Under the pieces are notes generated by a model that had not been told where the DNA came from, made no database searches, and saw only the letters and a list, made by a program, of their open reading frames with translations. From NCBI GenBank assembly GCA_011754535.1, contig JAAQVN010000001.1:186001-250000 (forward strand): a DNA stretch of 64,000 nucleotides, in the 5' to 3' direction. This DNA is from Enterobacter asburiae. GTDB taxonomy: Bacteria > Pseudomonadota > Gammaproteobacteria > Enterobacterales > Enterobacteriaceae. The translations under genes were made by a program, and so were the position numbers. Positions 18,510 through 28,451 of the stretch are shown here, piece by piece (positions within the stretch are counted from its first letter, which is position 1; each line of letters starts with the position of its first letter).

Positions 18510-20540
18510 CTACTGATTACCCGCCCATACCACCATCACCTTATCGCCCTTGTGCTCGCGCACGAAGCCATACCCTTCTTTCAGCGGCAGCGTGGTTTGC
18601 TTGCCTTCGCCAATTGCCGGATGGCGGGCGCGGAACTGGCCCAGCGTTTGCCAGTGGGCAACGGTTAAGGCCTGCTTGCCCGTGACGTCCTGCCAGTTCA
18701 TATCTGACCGGGTACCCTGTAGTGGGTCGGAGCCTGTCGGCCCGAACGGACGCTCGGATTCATCCCCGTAATAGATTTGCACGCTGCCCGGCGCTAACAG
18801 GAGCAGCTCCGCAGCGCGCTGGCCCCCTTCGCGGAACAGACGCGTATCATGTGATGAGAGGTAGCTCAGCACGTTGAAGCTTTGCAGCTTCTCCGCCATC
18901 TGCTGCCAGGTAAGGTCCATATCGGCCAGGCAATCCACCGCTTTTGCCGCCTGCTCCTGATAATCAAAATTAATCATCGCATCAAAACCGTGGCGGTAAT
19001 AATCGCTTTGCATCACCCCGTGGCCCCAGGATTCTCCGGTCATCCAGAACGGTGCGTTATCGAGCTTTTTGTCCGGGTTAGCCCCTTTCCAGGCGGCCAG
19101 CGCCTGGCTTGCCTGGTCTTTCAACTGTTGCCAGGCATCAAGCTCGACGTGCTTCGCGGTATCCACCCGGAAACCGTCAATGCCGTAGTCGCGCACCCAC
19201 TGGCTGAGCCAGTGGATGAGATAGTCGCGTGGGGTATACCCCGGGATGGCTTTCGCGTGGGTATCGGGCTTGTATTGATAGAAGTTGGGCAGGCCTGAAG
19301 GGGCGGTGGATTCCGTTTTCAGGTCCGGGAGAAATGCCAGCGACATGGTTAAATCGTCGAAGCCGGGGTTGTCGTAATCGCCAATGTCGGTGCGGATCCA
19401 TTTCTTGCCCCACCATTTTTCCCATGCGGCTTTGTCGCTGAAGTTGATGTAGTCGTTGAAGCTATGCCAGCTTTGGCCCGCGCCAGGCTTCCAGTCAGTC
19501 CAGCGGTCCCCCAGCGTCTTTTTCAGCTCATCGCCCTGCAGATACAACGCGCCAAACTGGTACGCCTGCATGTCCGCAAGCGTCGCGTAGCCCGCGTGGT
19601 TCATGACGATATCGAACAGGATGCGAATGCCGCGCCTGTGCGCTTCATCGACAAGATGGCGCAGGTCATCCTCGGTGCCCATGTTGGCATCAAGCTTCGT
19701 CCAGTCCTGGGTGTAGTAGCCGTGATAGGCGTAGTGTGGGAAATCCCCTTTGGTGCCACCGCCTACCCAGCCGTGGATCTGCTCAAGCGGGGAGCTTATC
19801 CAGAGCGCATTCACCCCCAACTGCTGTAAATAGTCGAGCCTGCTGGCGAGCCCTTTGAGATCGCCACCGTGGAAGGTACCAATCTCCTGCATGCCGTCTT
19901 TGTGGCGGTCATAGCTGTTGTCGTTGCTCGGGTCGCCATTCACAAAGCGGTCGGTAAGCACAAAATAGACGGTGGCGTTCTGCCAGCTAAACGGCGCTGG
20001 CTTGTCGGTTTCGGCGCGCTCAAGCAGCAGCAGGCCACCACTGCTGGCGGCGGGCTGTAGGGTAATGTTTCCGTTCTGCACCGTCGCGGTCTGTTTGCTG
20101 TAAAAATCACGCACCACGGTGCCTTCCGGGAAGGTATGGCTGACGTCCAGCGTCAGCGGTTTACCGTCCCACTTCGGGCACTGGCGGATAACGTTTGCAA
20201 CCGACTGTTCTGCGGCACTCTGAATTGTCAGCAGCAGGGTGGGCGTGCCGGAGCGGGTATCAATCCGCATCTGGTAGTCACCGTCGCGGAAAAGGCGCCA
20301 CTGCGGCGGCGTGCCGTCACAGGGCTTAAGCGACAGCATCTCATTGAGTTTTATCGCCTCCGCAGGCTGCCAGCACGTCTTGTCAAAACTCAGCGTCAGA
20401 GGGCGCGTACCCTTCGCAAGCTTTGTCTGGCTGGTGAAAATGCCGGTGCCTTCGGCGCGAAATGCGTTAAACCCCGGCGATGACCAGTCGGCATGTGCCA
20501 GAGCGGGTAACAGCAGAAGAGCTAATGCGGTGCGTTTCAT
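18510..20540 (-). CDS. malS: Periplasmic alpha-amylase
   Basis: A 676-residue GH13 enzyme, the same length as E. coli MalS, which trims long maltodextrins in the periplasm. The signal peptide is MKRTALALLLLPALAHA. GH13 regions appear in order: ALWISSPLEQIHG, ILFDIVMNHAG, GFRVDTAKHVE (nucleophile Asp), WMTGESWGHG (acid/base Glu) and SYLSSHDTRLF (third Asp). The start at 20540 has AGGA upstream. MalT-like boxes lie at 20597-20640. Cysteines in the N-terminal domain fit periplasmic disulfides. Confidence 0.97.
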   Translation of the reverse strand: MKRTALALLLLPALAHADWSSPGFNAFRAEGTGIFTSQTKLAKGTRPLTLSFDKTCWQPAEAIKLNEMLSLKPCDGTPPQWRLFRDGDYQMRIDTRSGTPTLLLTIQSAAEQSVANVIRQCPKWDGKPLTLDVSHTFPEGTVVRDFYSKQTATVQNGNITLQPAASSGGLLLLERAETDKPAPFSWQNATVYFVLTDRFVNGDPSNDNSYDRHKDGMQEIGTFHGGDLKGLASRLDYLQQLGVNALWISSPLEQIHGWVGGGTKGDFPHYAYHGYYTQDWTKLDANMGTEDDLRHLVDEAHRRGIRILFDIVMNHAGYATLADMQAYQFGALYLQGDELKKTLGDRWTDWKPGAGQSWHSFNDYINFSDKAAWEKWWGKKWIRTDIGDYDNPGFDDLTMSLAFLPDLKTESTAPSGLPNFYQYKPDTHAKAIPGYTPRDYLIHWLSQWVRDYGIDGFRVDTAKHVELDAWQQLKDQASQALAAWKGANPDKKLDNAPFWMTGESWGHGVMQSDYYRHGFDAMINFDYQEQAAKAVDCLADMDLTWQQMAEKLQSFNVLSYLSSHDTRLFREGGQRAAELLLLAPGSVQIYYGDESERPFGPTGSDPLQGTRSDMNWQDVTGKQALTVAHWQTLGQFRARHPAIGEGKQTTLPLKEGYGFVREHKGDKVMVVWAGNQ

Positions 20541-20596
20541 TCCATTTTCCTGTCGCGGCATTTTTGACCAGTGTGCCATCATGATGCGGTGAAAAA

Positions 20597-20640
20597 CTCA
20601 TCCCCCATCGCTTTCTCCCGGGAGGACGTGTGAGGATGAG
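20597..20640 (-). promoter_or_regulatory. malS: MalT-box-like sequences upstream of malS
   Basis: GGGGGATGAG (reverse strand, 20597-20606) and GAGGATGAG (forward, 20632-20640), with GGAGGA at 20621-20626, resemble MalT sites (core GGGGATGAG). E. coli malS is MalT-activated. The 314-base gap between malS and bax (20541-20854) also holds AT-rich promoter-like DNA towards bax but no gene that I can support. Confidence 0.55.
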
Positions 20641-20854
20641 TGATCCCGCGCAAAATGAGGCAGTTATCTGCGATATCGCACACATTTTTTCAGGAATGAT
20701 GTTTTTGTGAGCAATTTTCAGGTGACATAGTTTCGGAATTGGACTATTTCTATACGTGCTCTTGAAGTCTATTTTTGATATGATTTGAGATTCCGCTCTC
20801 AAATTTGTGAAAAAAATAAGGTGTTGGGATGATTACATCCGACCAGGAGACCTA

Positions 20855-21679
20855 ATGATATCGACTCCCATTCGACGATATGGGGCCGCGATACTCATGT
20901 TACTCACCACGACATTTTCGGGTGGGGTGCTTGCGAAGACGCACACGGATACAACGAGTAAGAAAGCCCACGTAATAAAGACGACAAGTAGTAAGGTTAG
21001 CAGTAAACAAGAGTATTCTCGCAATAGTGCAAAGAGTAGTTCACTTCCTGATTTGCGAAAATACCCTTCCGGAACACCAAGAAAAAAAGCGTTTCTCCGG
21101 ACGGTAATGCCTTACATAACAAGTCAAAATGCCGCGATTACGGCAGATCGTAACTGGCTGATTTCAAAACAGTACGATAGCCGCTGGTCGCCGTCTGAAC
21201 GCGCGCGTCTGAAAGACATCACGAAGCGCTACAAGCTGAGCTGGAACGGTAACACGCGTCGCGTACCGTGGAATGCTCTCCTTGAGCGTGTGGACATTAT
21301 CCCAGGCAGCATGGTTGCGACCATGGCGGCAGCCGAAAGCGGCTGGGGGACCTCTAAGCTGGCGCGTAATAACAATAACCTGTTCGGCATGAAGTGTGCG
21401 AAAGGCCGTTGTAATAATGCACCCGGTAAGGTTAAGGGCTATTCTCAGTTCGAATCAGTAAAAGATTCCGTGAATGCTTACGCGGTGAATCTTAATACGC
21501 ACCCGGCCTACTCATCGTTCCGTAAATCACGCGCTCAGTTGCGTAAAGCGGATCAGGAAGTGACGGCCAGTGCGATGATTCACAAGCTGAAAGGTTATTC
21601 GACGAAGGGAAATAGCTATAACAACTATCTGTTCGCTATGTACCAGGATAACCAGCGCTTAATCGCCGCCCATATGTAA
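20855..21679 (+). CDS. bax: Bax protein, FlgJ-like N-acetylglucosaminidase
   Basis: A 274-residue protein with an N-terminal signal/anchor (residues about 10-28), a basic serine-rich linker and a glucosaminidase domain (about 115-270). The motif AAAESGWGTSKLARNNNNLF contains the catalytic glutamate, and YSTKGNSYNNYLFAMY follows. It matches E. coli Bax in full. The family cuts peptidoglycan glycan strands, though Bax itself is poorly studied. The start at 20855 (MISTPIRRYG) has AGGAGA upstream and equals the E. coli start. It is divergent from malS. Confidence 0.95.
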   Translation: MISTPIRRYGAAILMLLTTTFSGGVLAKTHTDTTSKKAHVIKTTSSKVSSKQEYSRNSAKSSSLPDLRKYPSGTPRKKAFLRTVMPYITSQNAAITADRNWLISKQYDSRWSPSERARLKDITKRYKLSWNGNTRRVPWNALLERVDIIPGSMVATMAAAESGWGTSKLARNNNNLFGMKCAKGRCNNAPGKVKGYSQFESVKDSVNAYAVNLNTHPAYSSFRKSRAQLRKADQEVTASAMIHKLKGYSTKGNSYNNYLFAMYQDNQRLIAAHM

Positions 21680-21683
21680 TGTC

Positions 21684-21717
21684 AAAAAACGCCTTCCACC
21701 TGGAAGGCGTTTTCTTT
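21684..21717. terminator. Bidirectional terminator between bax and xylR
   Basis: AAAACGCCTTCCA-CC-TGGAAGGCGTTTTC has an 11-base stem with A and T tracts on either side. It can end both the bax transcript and the convergent xylR transcript. Confidence 0.85.
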
Positions 21718-21718
21718 T

Positions 21719-22897
21719 CTATATCAGCACCTCGCTGTGGCGATCCCGATACTCTTTTGGGGTGGTGTCATACTCTTTGCGAAACACTGAATAGAAATAC
21801 TGCAGCGACGGGTATCCGCACATCTGCGAGATTTCGTTGATCGACAGTGACGTGGAGATGAGCAGGCTGCGGGCCTTCTCCAGCTTCTCCGCATGGATGA
21901 CGGCATGAATAGTCTCGCCCACCTCTTCTTTGAAGCGCTTCTCCAGATTCGAGCGGGAAATGCCCACCGAATCCAGCACCTGATCGACCTTAATCCCTTT
22001 GCAGGCGTGGTTGCGAATATAGTGCATGGCCTGAATGACGGCCGGGTCGCTTAGGGAGCGATAATCGGTTGAGCGACGTTCCACAACGCGGACAGGCGGC
22101 ACCAGCAGGCGCTGAAGCGGCAGAGATTCTTTATCGAGCAGGCGATGCAGCAGCTTCGCCGCCTGATAGCCCATCTGACGCGTGCCCTGCGCAACGGAGG
22201 AGAGCGCCACGCGGGACAGGTAGCGGGTCAGTTCTTCGTTATCAATGCCAATCACGCACAGTTTTTCGGGCACCGGAATGTGTAAGTGTTCGCAGACCTG
22301 CAGCACGTGGCGCGCACGCGCGTCCGTCACGGCTATGATACCGGTTTGTGGTGGCAGCGTTTGCAGCCAGTCAGCGAGGCGGTTTTGCGCGTGCTGCCAG
22401 TTCTCTGGTGCGGTTTCCAGCCCCTGATAGACCACGCCGCGGTACTTCTCCTGCGCGACAAGCTGGCAAAACGCATGTTCGCGCTCAACGGCCCAGCGCT
22501 TGCCGCTGGTGGCGGGTAAACCATAAAACGCGAAGCGATGGACGCCCTTCTCTTTTAAATGGAGAAAGGCGGCCTCGACCAGGGCATGGTTATCGGTGGC
22601 GATATAGTGGACCGGGGGATAGTGTTCGGGTGAATGGTAGGAGCCGCCGACGCCCACTATCGGGACGTCGACGTCGGTCAGCAACTGCTCGATGACGGGG
22701 TCGTCATAGTCGGCGATGACGCCGTCCCCCAGCCAGTCTTTAATGTTCTCCAGACGGGTGCGGAAGTCTTCCTCAATAAAGATATCCCACTCGGATTGCG
22801 ACGCCTGCAAATATTCACCGACACCTTCCACCACCTGACGGTCGTAGGCTTTGTTGGCATTGAATAACAACGTAATGCGGTGACGCTTTTCAAACAT
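21719..22897 (-). CDS. xylR: Xylose operon regulator
   Basis: A 392-residue activator of xylAB and xylFGH, nearly identical to E. coli XylR. The N-terminal periplasmic-binding-protein-like domain senses D-xylose (residues about 5-270, FNANKAYDRQVVEGVGEYLQ, VIGIDNEELTRYLSRVALSS). The C-terminal AraC-type double helix-turn-helix (about 290-385) includes VDQVLDSVGISRSNLEKRFK and SINEISQMCGYPSLQYFYSVF. It ends the row xylF, xylG, xylH, xylR on the minus strand, 33 bases after xylH. Confidence 0.97.
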   Translation of the reverse strand: MFEKRHRITLLFNANKAYDRQVVEGVGEYLQASQSEWDIFIEEDFRTRLENIKDWLGDGVIADYDDPVIEQLLTDVDVPIVGVGGSYHSPEHYPPVHYIATDNHALVEAAFLHLKEKGVHRFAFYGLPATSGKRWAVEREHAFCQLVAQEKYRGVVYQGLETAPENWQHAQNRLADWLQTLPPQTGIIAVTDARARHVLQVCEHLHIPVPEKLCVIGIDNEELTRYLSRVALSSVAQGTRQMGYQAAKLLHRLLDKESLPLQRLLVPPVRVVERRSTDYRSLSDPAVIQAMHYIRNHACKGIKVDQVLDSVGISRSNLEKRFKEEVGETIHAVIHAEKLEKARSLLISTSLSINEISQMCGYPSLQYFYSVFRKEYDTTPKEYRDRHSEVLI

Positions 22898-22930
22898 GGC
22901 TCACTTCCCAATTAAGTCACTATACGGTTA

Positions 22931-24112
22931 TCAGGCCCGTCGCTTGGTGGCAGAATCCATCCAGACTGCCAGTAAAAGAATGGCCCCCTTGACGATATAC
23001 TGCCAAAACGTCGGGACGTCCATCATACTCATCCCGTTATCCAACGACGCCATGATAAATGCCCCCATGACCGCGCCCGCCACGCTCCCGATACCGCCTG
23101 CGAGGCTGGTGCCACCGATGACGCAGGCGGCGATAGCATCCAGCTCGGCGATGTTGCCGGCGGAGGGAGAACCGGCCCCCAGACGCGAGCTGAGGATCAA
23201 CCCGGCGATAGCGACCATGAGGCCGTTAATGGCGAAAACAGCCAGCTTGGTACGTTCGACGTTAATACCCGAGAGGCGGGCAGCTTCAAGGTTGCCGCCG
23301 ATGGCATAAATACGGCGGCCAAACGCGGTACGCGTCGCCATAAACATGCCGCCCAGCAGCAAAAGCGCCAGCAGCAGCACCGGCGTCGGAACGCCGCGAT
23401 AGTCGTTAAGAAGCCAGATGGCACCCAGCACAATGACCGCCGTCAACGCCTGACGTCCCACCACCGACGTTGACGCTGGCGATGCAAGCCCCAGCGCCTG
23501 ACGGCGCATGCGTCCACGCCACTGCCACGCGACAAACGCCAGCAGCCCCACCGCGCCGATCGTAAAGCCGATGCTATCGGAGAGGTAACTCTGACCAATC
23601 TGCGACATGGCTGCGCTGGTCGGGGAGACGGTGGTACCGTTGGTAATACCGATCAAGATCCCGCGAAAGGCCAGCATCCCCGCCAGGGTGACAATGAACG
23701 ATGGCACCTTACGGTAAGCAACCCACCAGCCGTTCCAGGCGCCTAAAACCAGCCCCAGCACCAGCGTCACCGCCACTGTCAGCGGCAGCGGCCAGCCAAG
23801 CCAGACGTCAAAAATCGCCGCCACGCCGCCGAGAAGACCCATCATTGACCCGACAGACAGGTCGATTTCCGCAGAGATGATCACGAACACCATGCCCACG
23901 GCCAGGATGCCTGTGATAGCGGTCTGGCGGAGCAGGTTGGAGACGTTTCGCGCGCTCAAGTACGAGCCATCCGTCATCCAGGTAAAGAACAGCATGATGA
24001 CGATAATCGCCGCGATCATCACGAAAACCTGCAGGTTCAGCGCTTTTAGCCCAGCGAACGCGCCGGGCGTCGGAACAGCGACTTTGATATCAGACGGATT
24101 GCTTTTCGACAT
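22931..24112 (-). CDS. xylH: D-xylose ABC transporter permease
   Basis: A 393-residue inner-membrane permease with about ten membrane spans, matching E. coli XylH in length. Segments include [20 protein letters not shown] and [20 protein letters not shown], and the ABC-2 sugar-permease motif [20 protein letters not shown] couples it to XylG. Its start lies 23 bases inside the 3' end of xylG, indicating coupled translation. Confidence 0.97.
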   Translation of the reverse strand: MSKSNPSDIKVAVPTPGAFAGLKALNLQVFVMIAAIIVIMLFFTWMTDGSYLSARNVSNLLRQTAITGILAVGMVFVIISAEIDLSVGSMMGLLGGVAAIFDVWLGWPLPLTVAVTLVLGLVLGAWNGWWVAYRKVPSFIVTLAGMLAFRGILIGITNGTTVSPTSAAMSQIGQSYLSDSIGFTIGAVGLLAFVAWQWRGRMRRQALGLASPASTSVVGRQALTAVIVLGAIWLLNDYRGVPTPVLLLALLLLGGMFMATRTAFGRRIYAIGGNLEAARLSGINVERTKLAVFAINGLMVAIAGLILSSRLGAGSPSAGNIAELDAIAACVIGGTSLAGGIGSVAGAVMGAFIMASLDNGMSMMDVPTFWQYIVKGAILLLAVWMDSATKRRA

Positions 24113-25631
24113 GACGTTCGCTCCTTAAAGCGGCTTCCATCACCTGCTCCTGCGTCAGGTTCTGGTTAATCAGGTTGGCTTTCAGTTTTCCCTCGTGCAT
24201 GACCAACACGCGGTCGCTCAGGCCGAGCACTTCGGGTAACTCAGACGAAATGACGATGACGGCAATCCCTTGCTGTACAAGCTGATTAATCAGTTTGTAG
24301 ATTTCGTATTTGGCACCGATATCGATCCCGCGCGTCGGTTCATCAAGGATTAATATGCGTGGATTGAGGAGCAGGCAGCGCGCCAGAATCGCCTTCTGCT
24401 GGTTACCCCCGCTCAGGCGGCCGATTGCCAGTTCCGGCGAAGAGGTTTTGACCTTCAGCCGGGCAAGCGACTGGAGGATGCACTGCTGCTCGGCAGCATC
24501 GTCCAGGCTGCTCAGCGCGCCGGAGAACCGATCGAGTGCCGCAAGCGTAATGTTTTTACCCACCGCCATGACCGGTACTATGCCGTCTTTTTTGCGGTCT
24601 TCCGGCACCATGGCAATGCCGCGGGCAATCGCCTGCTGGCAGCTGTCGATTTTCACCGGCTGGCCGTCGATATAAATTGTGCCCTCCCAGCGTCCTGGCC
24701 ACACGCCAAACAGGCACTGCACGGCTTCGGTGCGCCCGGCACCGACGAGGCCCGCAATCCCAAGAATTTCGCCGCTGTGAAGGGAAAACGAAACGTTATT
24801 TACCCGCTTGATGTGGCGGTTGACGGGGTGCCAGGCGGTGAGGTTCTCCACGCGCAGCACTTCATCGCCCGTTGTGTGGGTTTCATTCGGGTAGAGTGCC
24901 GTTAGCTCGCGGCCCACCATCATGGTGATGATGTCATCTTCGCTCATGCCTGCGGCTTCACGCGTGCCGATGTGTTGCCCGTCGCGGATCACGCAGATGG
25001 TGTCCGAAATGGCTTTGACCTCGTTCAGCTTATGCGAAATGTAGATACAGGCGATGCCGTGGTTTTGCAGATCGCGGATGATATTGAGCAGAACCGCGGT
25101 TTCCTGCTCGGTGAGCGAGGCCGTTGGCTCATCGAGGATCAGCAGCCTGACCTGTTTATTCAGCGCCTTCGCAATTTCGACCAGCTGCTGTTGCCCCAGA
25201 CCCAGATCGCCCACGCGGGTATCCGGCGAAATGTTGAGGCTCACCTGCGCCAGCAGCTTTTCACAGCGGAGCGTCATGGTGTCGTAATCCAGCACGCCGT
25301 GGCGGGAAATCTCGGCTCCGAGGAAGATGTTCTCCAGCACGGTGAGATGCTTCACCAGCGCCAGCTCCTGGTGAATGATGGCAATGCCTTTACGTTCGGT
25401 GTCGCGAATGTGTGTCGCCTGGATGACTTCACCGGCAAAGACGATTTCGCCTTCATAACTGCCGTGCGGGTAGATCCCGCACAGCACTTTCATCAGCGTT
25501 GATTTGCCCGAACCGTTCTCGCCACACAGCGAAACCACTTCGCCGGGGTTCAACCGGAGACTGACGTTGTCGACGGCTTTCACCGCGCCGAAGCGCTTGG
25601 TGATGCTTTTCATTTCAAGTAAATAAGGCAT
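24090..25631 (-). CDS. xylG: D-xylose ABC transporter ATP-binding protein
   Basis: A 513-residue double ATPase of the sugar-type ABC importers. The first cassette has Walker [10 protein letters not shown], signature [12 protein letters not shown] and Walker [13 protein letters not shown]. The second cassette has the degenerate Walker [23 protein letters not shown] and [12 protein letters not shown]. The degenerate second P-loop is normal for this family. The start at 25631 ([10 protein letters not shown]) matches E. coli. A GC hairpin separates it from xylF. Confidence 0.97.
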   Translation of the reverse strand: MPYLLEMKSITKRFGAVKAVDNVSLRLNPGEVVSLCGENGSGKSTLMKVLCGIYPHGSYEGEIVFAGEVIQATHIRDTERKGIAIIHQELALVKHLTVLENIFLGAEISRHGVLDYDTMTLRCEKLLAQVSLNISPDTRVGDLGLGQQQLVEIAKALNKQVRLLILDEPTASLTEQETAVLLNIIRDLQNHGIACIYISHKLNEVKAISDTICVIRDGQHIGTREAAGMSEDDIITMMVGRELTALYPNETHTTGDEVLRVENLTAWHPVNRHIKRVNNVSFSLHSGEILGIAGLVGAGRTEAVQCLFGVWPGRWEGTIYIDGQPVKIDSCQQAIARGIAMVPEDRKKDGIVPVMAVGKNITLAALDRFSGALSSLDDAAEQQCILQSLARLKVKTSSPELAIGRLSGGNQQKAILARCLLLNPRILILDEPTRGIDIGAKYEIYKLINQLVQQGIAVIVISSELPEVLGLSDRVLVMHEGKLKANLINQNLTQEQVMEAALRSERHVEKQSV

Positions 25632-25675
25632 AACTGCTCCACATAACCCGAGGGAAGAACAGTACAACGTGATGC

Positions 25676-25694
25676 GCCCCTGCAGGGCAGGGGC
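25676..25694. promoter_or_regulatory. Intercistronic hairpin between xylF and xylG
   Basis: GCCCCTGC-AGG-GCAGGGGC has a perfect 8-base stem without a T tract. In binding-protein operons such a hairpin usually keeps the binding-protein mRNA more abundant than the downstream ATPase and permease mRNA. Confidence 0.6.
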
Positions 25695-25703
25695 AGCGCC
25701 GGA

Positions 25704-26696
25704 TTACAGTTCGCTCTTCTTGTGGAAACCGTCTTTAATCACGGTGGCGTCAATGTTCTCTTTATTGACTTCAATTGGCGTGAGCAGGCGAGCCGGAACG
25801 TCTTTCAGGCCGTTATTCAGCGTCGCGTCTGCTTTAGGTTGCTTACCGTTGCCCAGCTCAACGGCGATTTCTGCCGCCGTATTGGCAAGCTCGGTAATCG
25901 GTTTGTAGACCGTCATGGTCTGGGTACCTGCGATAATGCGTTTTACGCCTGCCAGATCGGCATCCTGGCCAGAAATCGCAACTTTACCGGCCAGCCCCTG
26001 GGCGCTCAGGGCCTGAATAGCCCCACCTGCGGTGGCATCGTTGGAGGCCACAACAGCGTCAATTTTGTTGTTATTTGCCGTCAGCGCGTTTTCCATAATC
26101 TTCAGGGCATTTTCTGGCAACCATCCGTCGGCCCACTGATCGCCAACCACCTTAATTTTGCCGTTGTCGATGTACGGCTTAAGGACTTTCATTTGCCCTT
26201 CGCGGAACAGTTTGGCGTTGTTATCCACCGGCGAACCGCCCATCAGGAAATAATTGCCCTGAGGCACTTTGTCGATCAGGCTTTGCGCCTGTAATTCGCC
26301 AACTTTTTCATTGTCGAAGGAAATATAATAATCAATATCCGCATTATTAATCATGCGGTCATAAGCGAGAACTTTTATCCCTTCCTGCTTCGCTTCTTTC
26401 ACCACATTACTTAATACCTGGCCGTTATAAGGGATAATGACCAGAACATCGACTCCCCGGTTGATCATATTCTCGATCTGCGACATTTGCGTTTCTTCAT
26501 TGCCGTTAGCCGACTGTACAAACACATTCGCACCGAGTGATTCCGCTTTTTTCACAAAAATATCACGATCTTTTTGCCAGCGCTCCAGACGCAGGTCGTC
26601 AATCGCCATGCCAATTTTGACCTCCTTGGCATGCCCTGCAAAGCTTGCAAGGAGGAGCGTAGTGCAGAGCGTTAGGGTCAGGTTCTTTATCTTCAT
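25704..26696 (-). CDS. xylF: D-xylose-binding periplasmic protein
   Basis: A 330-residue type I periplasmic binding protein, the same length as E. coli XylF. The signal peptide is about 23 residues (LTLTLCTTLLLASFAGHA, then KEVKIG). MAIDDLRLERWQKDRDIFVK and VVASNDATAGGAIQALSAQG are characteristic. It delivers xylose to XylGH. The start at 26696 (MKIKNLTLT) aligns with E. coli; AAGG lies upstream. First gene of xylFGH, divergent from xylAB. Confidence 0.97.
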   Translation of the reverse strand: MKIKNLTLTLCTTLLLASFAGHAKEVKIGMAIDDLRLERWQKDRDIFVKKAESLGANVFVQSANGNEETQMSQIENMINRGVDVLVIIPYNGQVLSNVVKEAKQEGIKVLAYDRMINNADIDYYISFDNEKVGELQAQSLIDKVPQGNYFLMGGSPVDNNAKLFREGQMKVLKPYIDNGKIKVVGDQWADGWLPENALKIMENALTANNNKIDAVVASNDATAGGAIQALSAQGLAGKVAISGQDADLAGVKRIIAGTQTMTVYKPITELANTAAEIAVELGNGKQPKADATLNNGLKDVPARLLTPIEVNKENIDATVIKDGFHKKSEL

Positions 26697-26795
26697 AATT
26701 ATTAGGCCTTTTTGTAGGGGTATGTGTTGCTGAGATAAAAGAAACATTCACTGCTGGGTCGCAGCAAATTTTTAACGCGGAAAGGCGGGCTGGCA

Positions 26796-26839
26796 ATTAC
26801 AGATTTTTATCTTCTCATTACGATATTTGGTTTATTTCT
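26796..26839 (-). promoter_or_regulatory. XylR operator of the xylF promoter
   Basis: On the minus strand this reads AGAAATAAACCAAATATCG and then, one turn on, GAGAAGATAAAAATCTGTAA. These are two direct half-sites closely resembling the E. coli XylR operator at xylF. Position between divergent xylF and xylA supports it. A weak CRP-like TATGA-N6-TCGGA follows at about 26845. Confidence 0.72.
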
Positions 26840-27067
26840 GAATTTATGACCGCGATCGGATTTTAAAATTCGTAACGCCTTAATTACATTTGATTCTGGA
26901 ATGCGCGCCGAAAAATAGTTTGTCTGCGCATTATTTTGCGAGCCAGCGCACAGTTGTGCATTCTCTCAATAGCAGTGTGAAATAACGTAATTGAGCAACC
27001 CAAAATGTCTATTCACTATTACTCCTGTATCAACGACTCGCCGCATACCCTGATTATGGAGCTCAAT
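26840..27067 (+). promoter_or_regulatory. xylA promoter and leader
   Basis: The leader TTTTGCGAGCCAGCGCACAG...CTCAATAGCAGTGTGAAATAACG closely follows the E. coli xylA upstream sequence, where a second XylR site overlaps the -35 region. A GTG/ATG-initiated extension of the frame upstream of 27068 is part of this leader, not protein. GGAG precedes the true start. Confidence 0.6.
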
Positions 27068-28390
27068 ATGCAAGCTTATTTCGACCAACTCGATCGCGTT
27101 CGTTACGAAGGCCCAAAAACGACCAATCCTTTAGCATTTCGTCACTACAACCCGGATGAGCTGGTGCTGGGTAAGCGCATGGAAGATCATTTGCGCTTTG
27201 CCGCCTGTTACTGGCATACCTTCTGCTGGAACGGCGCCGATATGTTCGGCGTCGGTTCCTTTGACCGTCCGTGGCAGCAGCCGGGTGAGGCCATCGAGCT
27301 GGCGAAACGCAAAGCCGATGTTGCGTTTGAGTTCTTCCACAAGCTGAACGTGCCGTACTACTGCTTCCATGATGTTGACGTGTCGCCGGAAGGGGCGTCG
27401 CTGAAAGAGTACCTGAACAATTTTGCGCAGATGGTGGATGTGCTGGCGGCAAAACAGCAGCAAAGCGGCGTGAAACTGCTCTGGGGCACGGCAAACTGCT
27501 TCACCAACCCACGCTACGGCGCGGGTGCGGCAACCAACCCGGATCCGGAAGTGTTTAGCTGGGCGGCCACGCAGGTGGTGACGGCAATGAACGCCACGCA
27601 TCAGCTGGGCGGCGAAAACTATGTCCTGTGGGGCGGTCGTGAAGGCTATGAAACCCTGCTCAACACTGACCTGCGCCAGGAGCGCGAGCAGATTGGCCGC
27701 TTTATGCAGATGGTTGTCGACCATAAGCACAAAATCGGCTTCCGCGGCACGCTGCTGATCGAGCCGAAGCCGCAGGAACCGACGAAGCACCAGTATGACT
27801 ACGACGTGGCGACGGTGTATGGCTTCCTGAAGCAGTTCGGTCTGGAAAAAGAGATTAAAGTGAACATTGAGGCCAACCACGCCACGCTGGCGGGCCACTC
27901 TTTCCATCACGAAATCGCGTCTGCGATTGCGCTGGGCATCTTCGGCTCTGTCGATGCGAACCGTGGCGATCCACAGTTGGGCTGGGACACCGACCAGTTC
28001 CCGAACAGCGTGGAAGAGAATGCGCTGGTGATGTACGAAATCATCAAAGCGGGCGGCTTCACCACCGGCGGCCTGAACTTTGACGCCAAGGTGCGTCGCC
28101 AGAGCACCGACAAATACGATCTGTTCTACGGCCACATTGGCGCGATGGACACCATGGCGCTGGCGCTGAAAGTGGCGGCGCGTATGATTGAAGACGGTGA
28201 GCTGGATAAACGCGTGGCGAAGCGCTACAGCGGCTGGAACAGTGAGCTGGGCCAGCAAATTTTGAAAGGTCAGTTATCGCTTGCGGAAATCGCGAAGTAC
28301 GCTGAACAACATCAGCTGGCGCCGCAGCACCAGAGCGGGCACCAGGAGCTGCTGGAAAATCTGGTTAATCACTACCTGTTCGATAAATAA
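27068..28390 (+). CDS. xylA: Xylose isomerase
   Basis: A 440-residue enzyme converting D-xylose to D-xylulose, the same length as E. coli XylA. It has the catalytic [10 protein letters not shown] (residues about 99-108), the metal-binding [16 protein letters not shown] and [17 protein letters not shown], and [17 protein letters not shown]. The start at 27068 ([10 protein letters not shown]) has GGAG eight bases upstream. It is induced by XylR with xylose. An REP-like hairpin separates it from xylB. Confidence 0.98.
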   Translation: MQAYFDQLDRVRYEGPKTTNPLAFRHYNPDELVLGKRMEDHLRFAACYWHTFCWNGADMFGVGSFDRPWQQPGEAIELAKRKADVAFEFFHKLNVPYYCFHDVDVSPEGASLKEYLNNFAQMVDVLAAKQQQSGVKLLWGTANCFTNPRYGAGAATNPDPEVFSWAATQVVTAMNATHQLGGENYVLWGGREGYETLLNTDLRQEREQIGRFMQMVVDHKHKIGFRGTLLIEPKPQEPTKHQYDYDVATVYGFLKQFGLEKEIKVNIEANHATLAGHSFHHEIASAIALGIFGSVDANRGDPQLGWDTDQFPNSVEENALVMYEIIKAGGFTTGGLNFDAKVRRQSTDKYDLFYGHIGAMDTMALALKVAARMIEDGELDKRVAKRYSGWNSELGQQILKGQLSLAEIAKYAEQHQLAPQHQSGHQELLENLVNHYLFDK

Positions 28391-28400
28391 CAGCATCCAG

Positions 28401-28427
28401 GCCCGGTAAGCGGAAGCGCCACCGGGC
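28401..28427. repeat. REP-like hairpin between xylA and xylB
   Basis: GCCCGGTAAGCGGAAGC is followed by GCCACCGGGC, a REP unit in a 61-base gap. It may stabilise the upstream xylA message relative to xylB. Confidence 0.7.
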
Positions 28428-28451
28428 ATTTCTGTCAAAGGAGTCACCGCA

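Noticed and set aside
27131..28258. 375-codon minus-strand frame opposite xylA
   Set aside because: Shadow of xylA; no motif or start signal.
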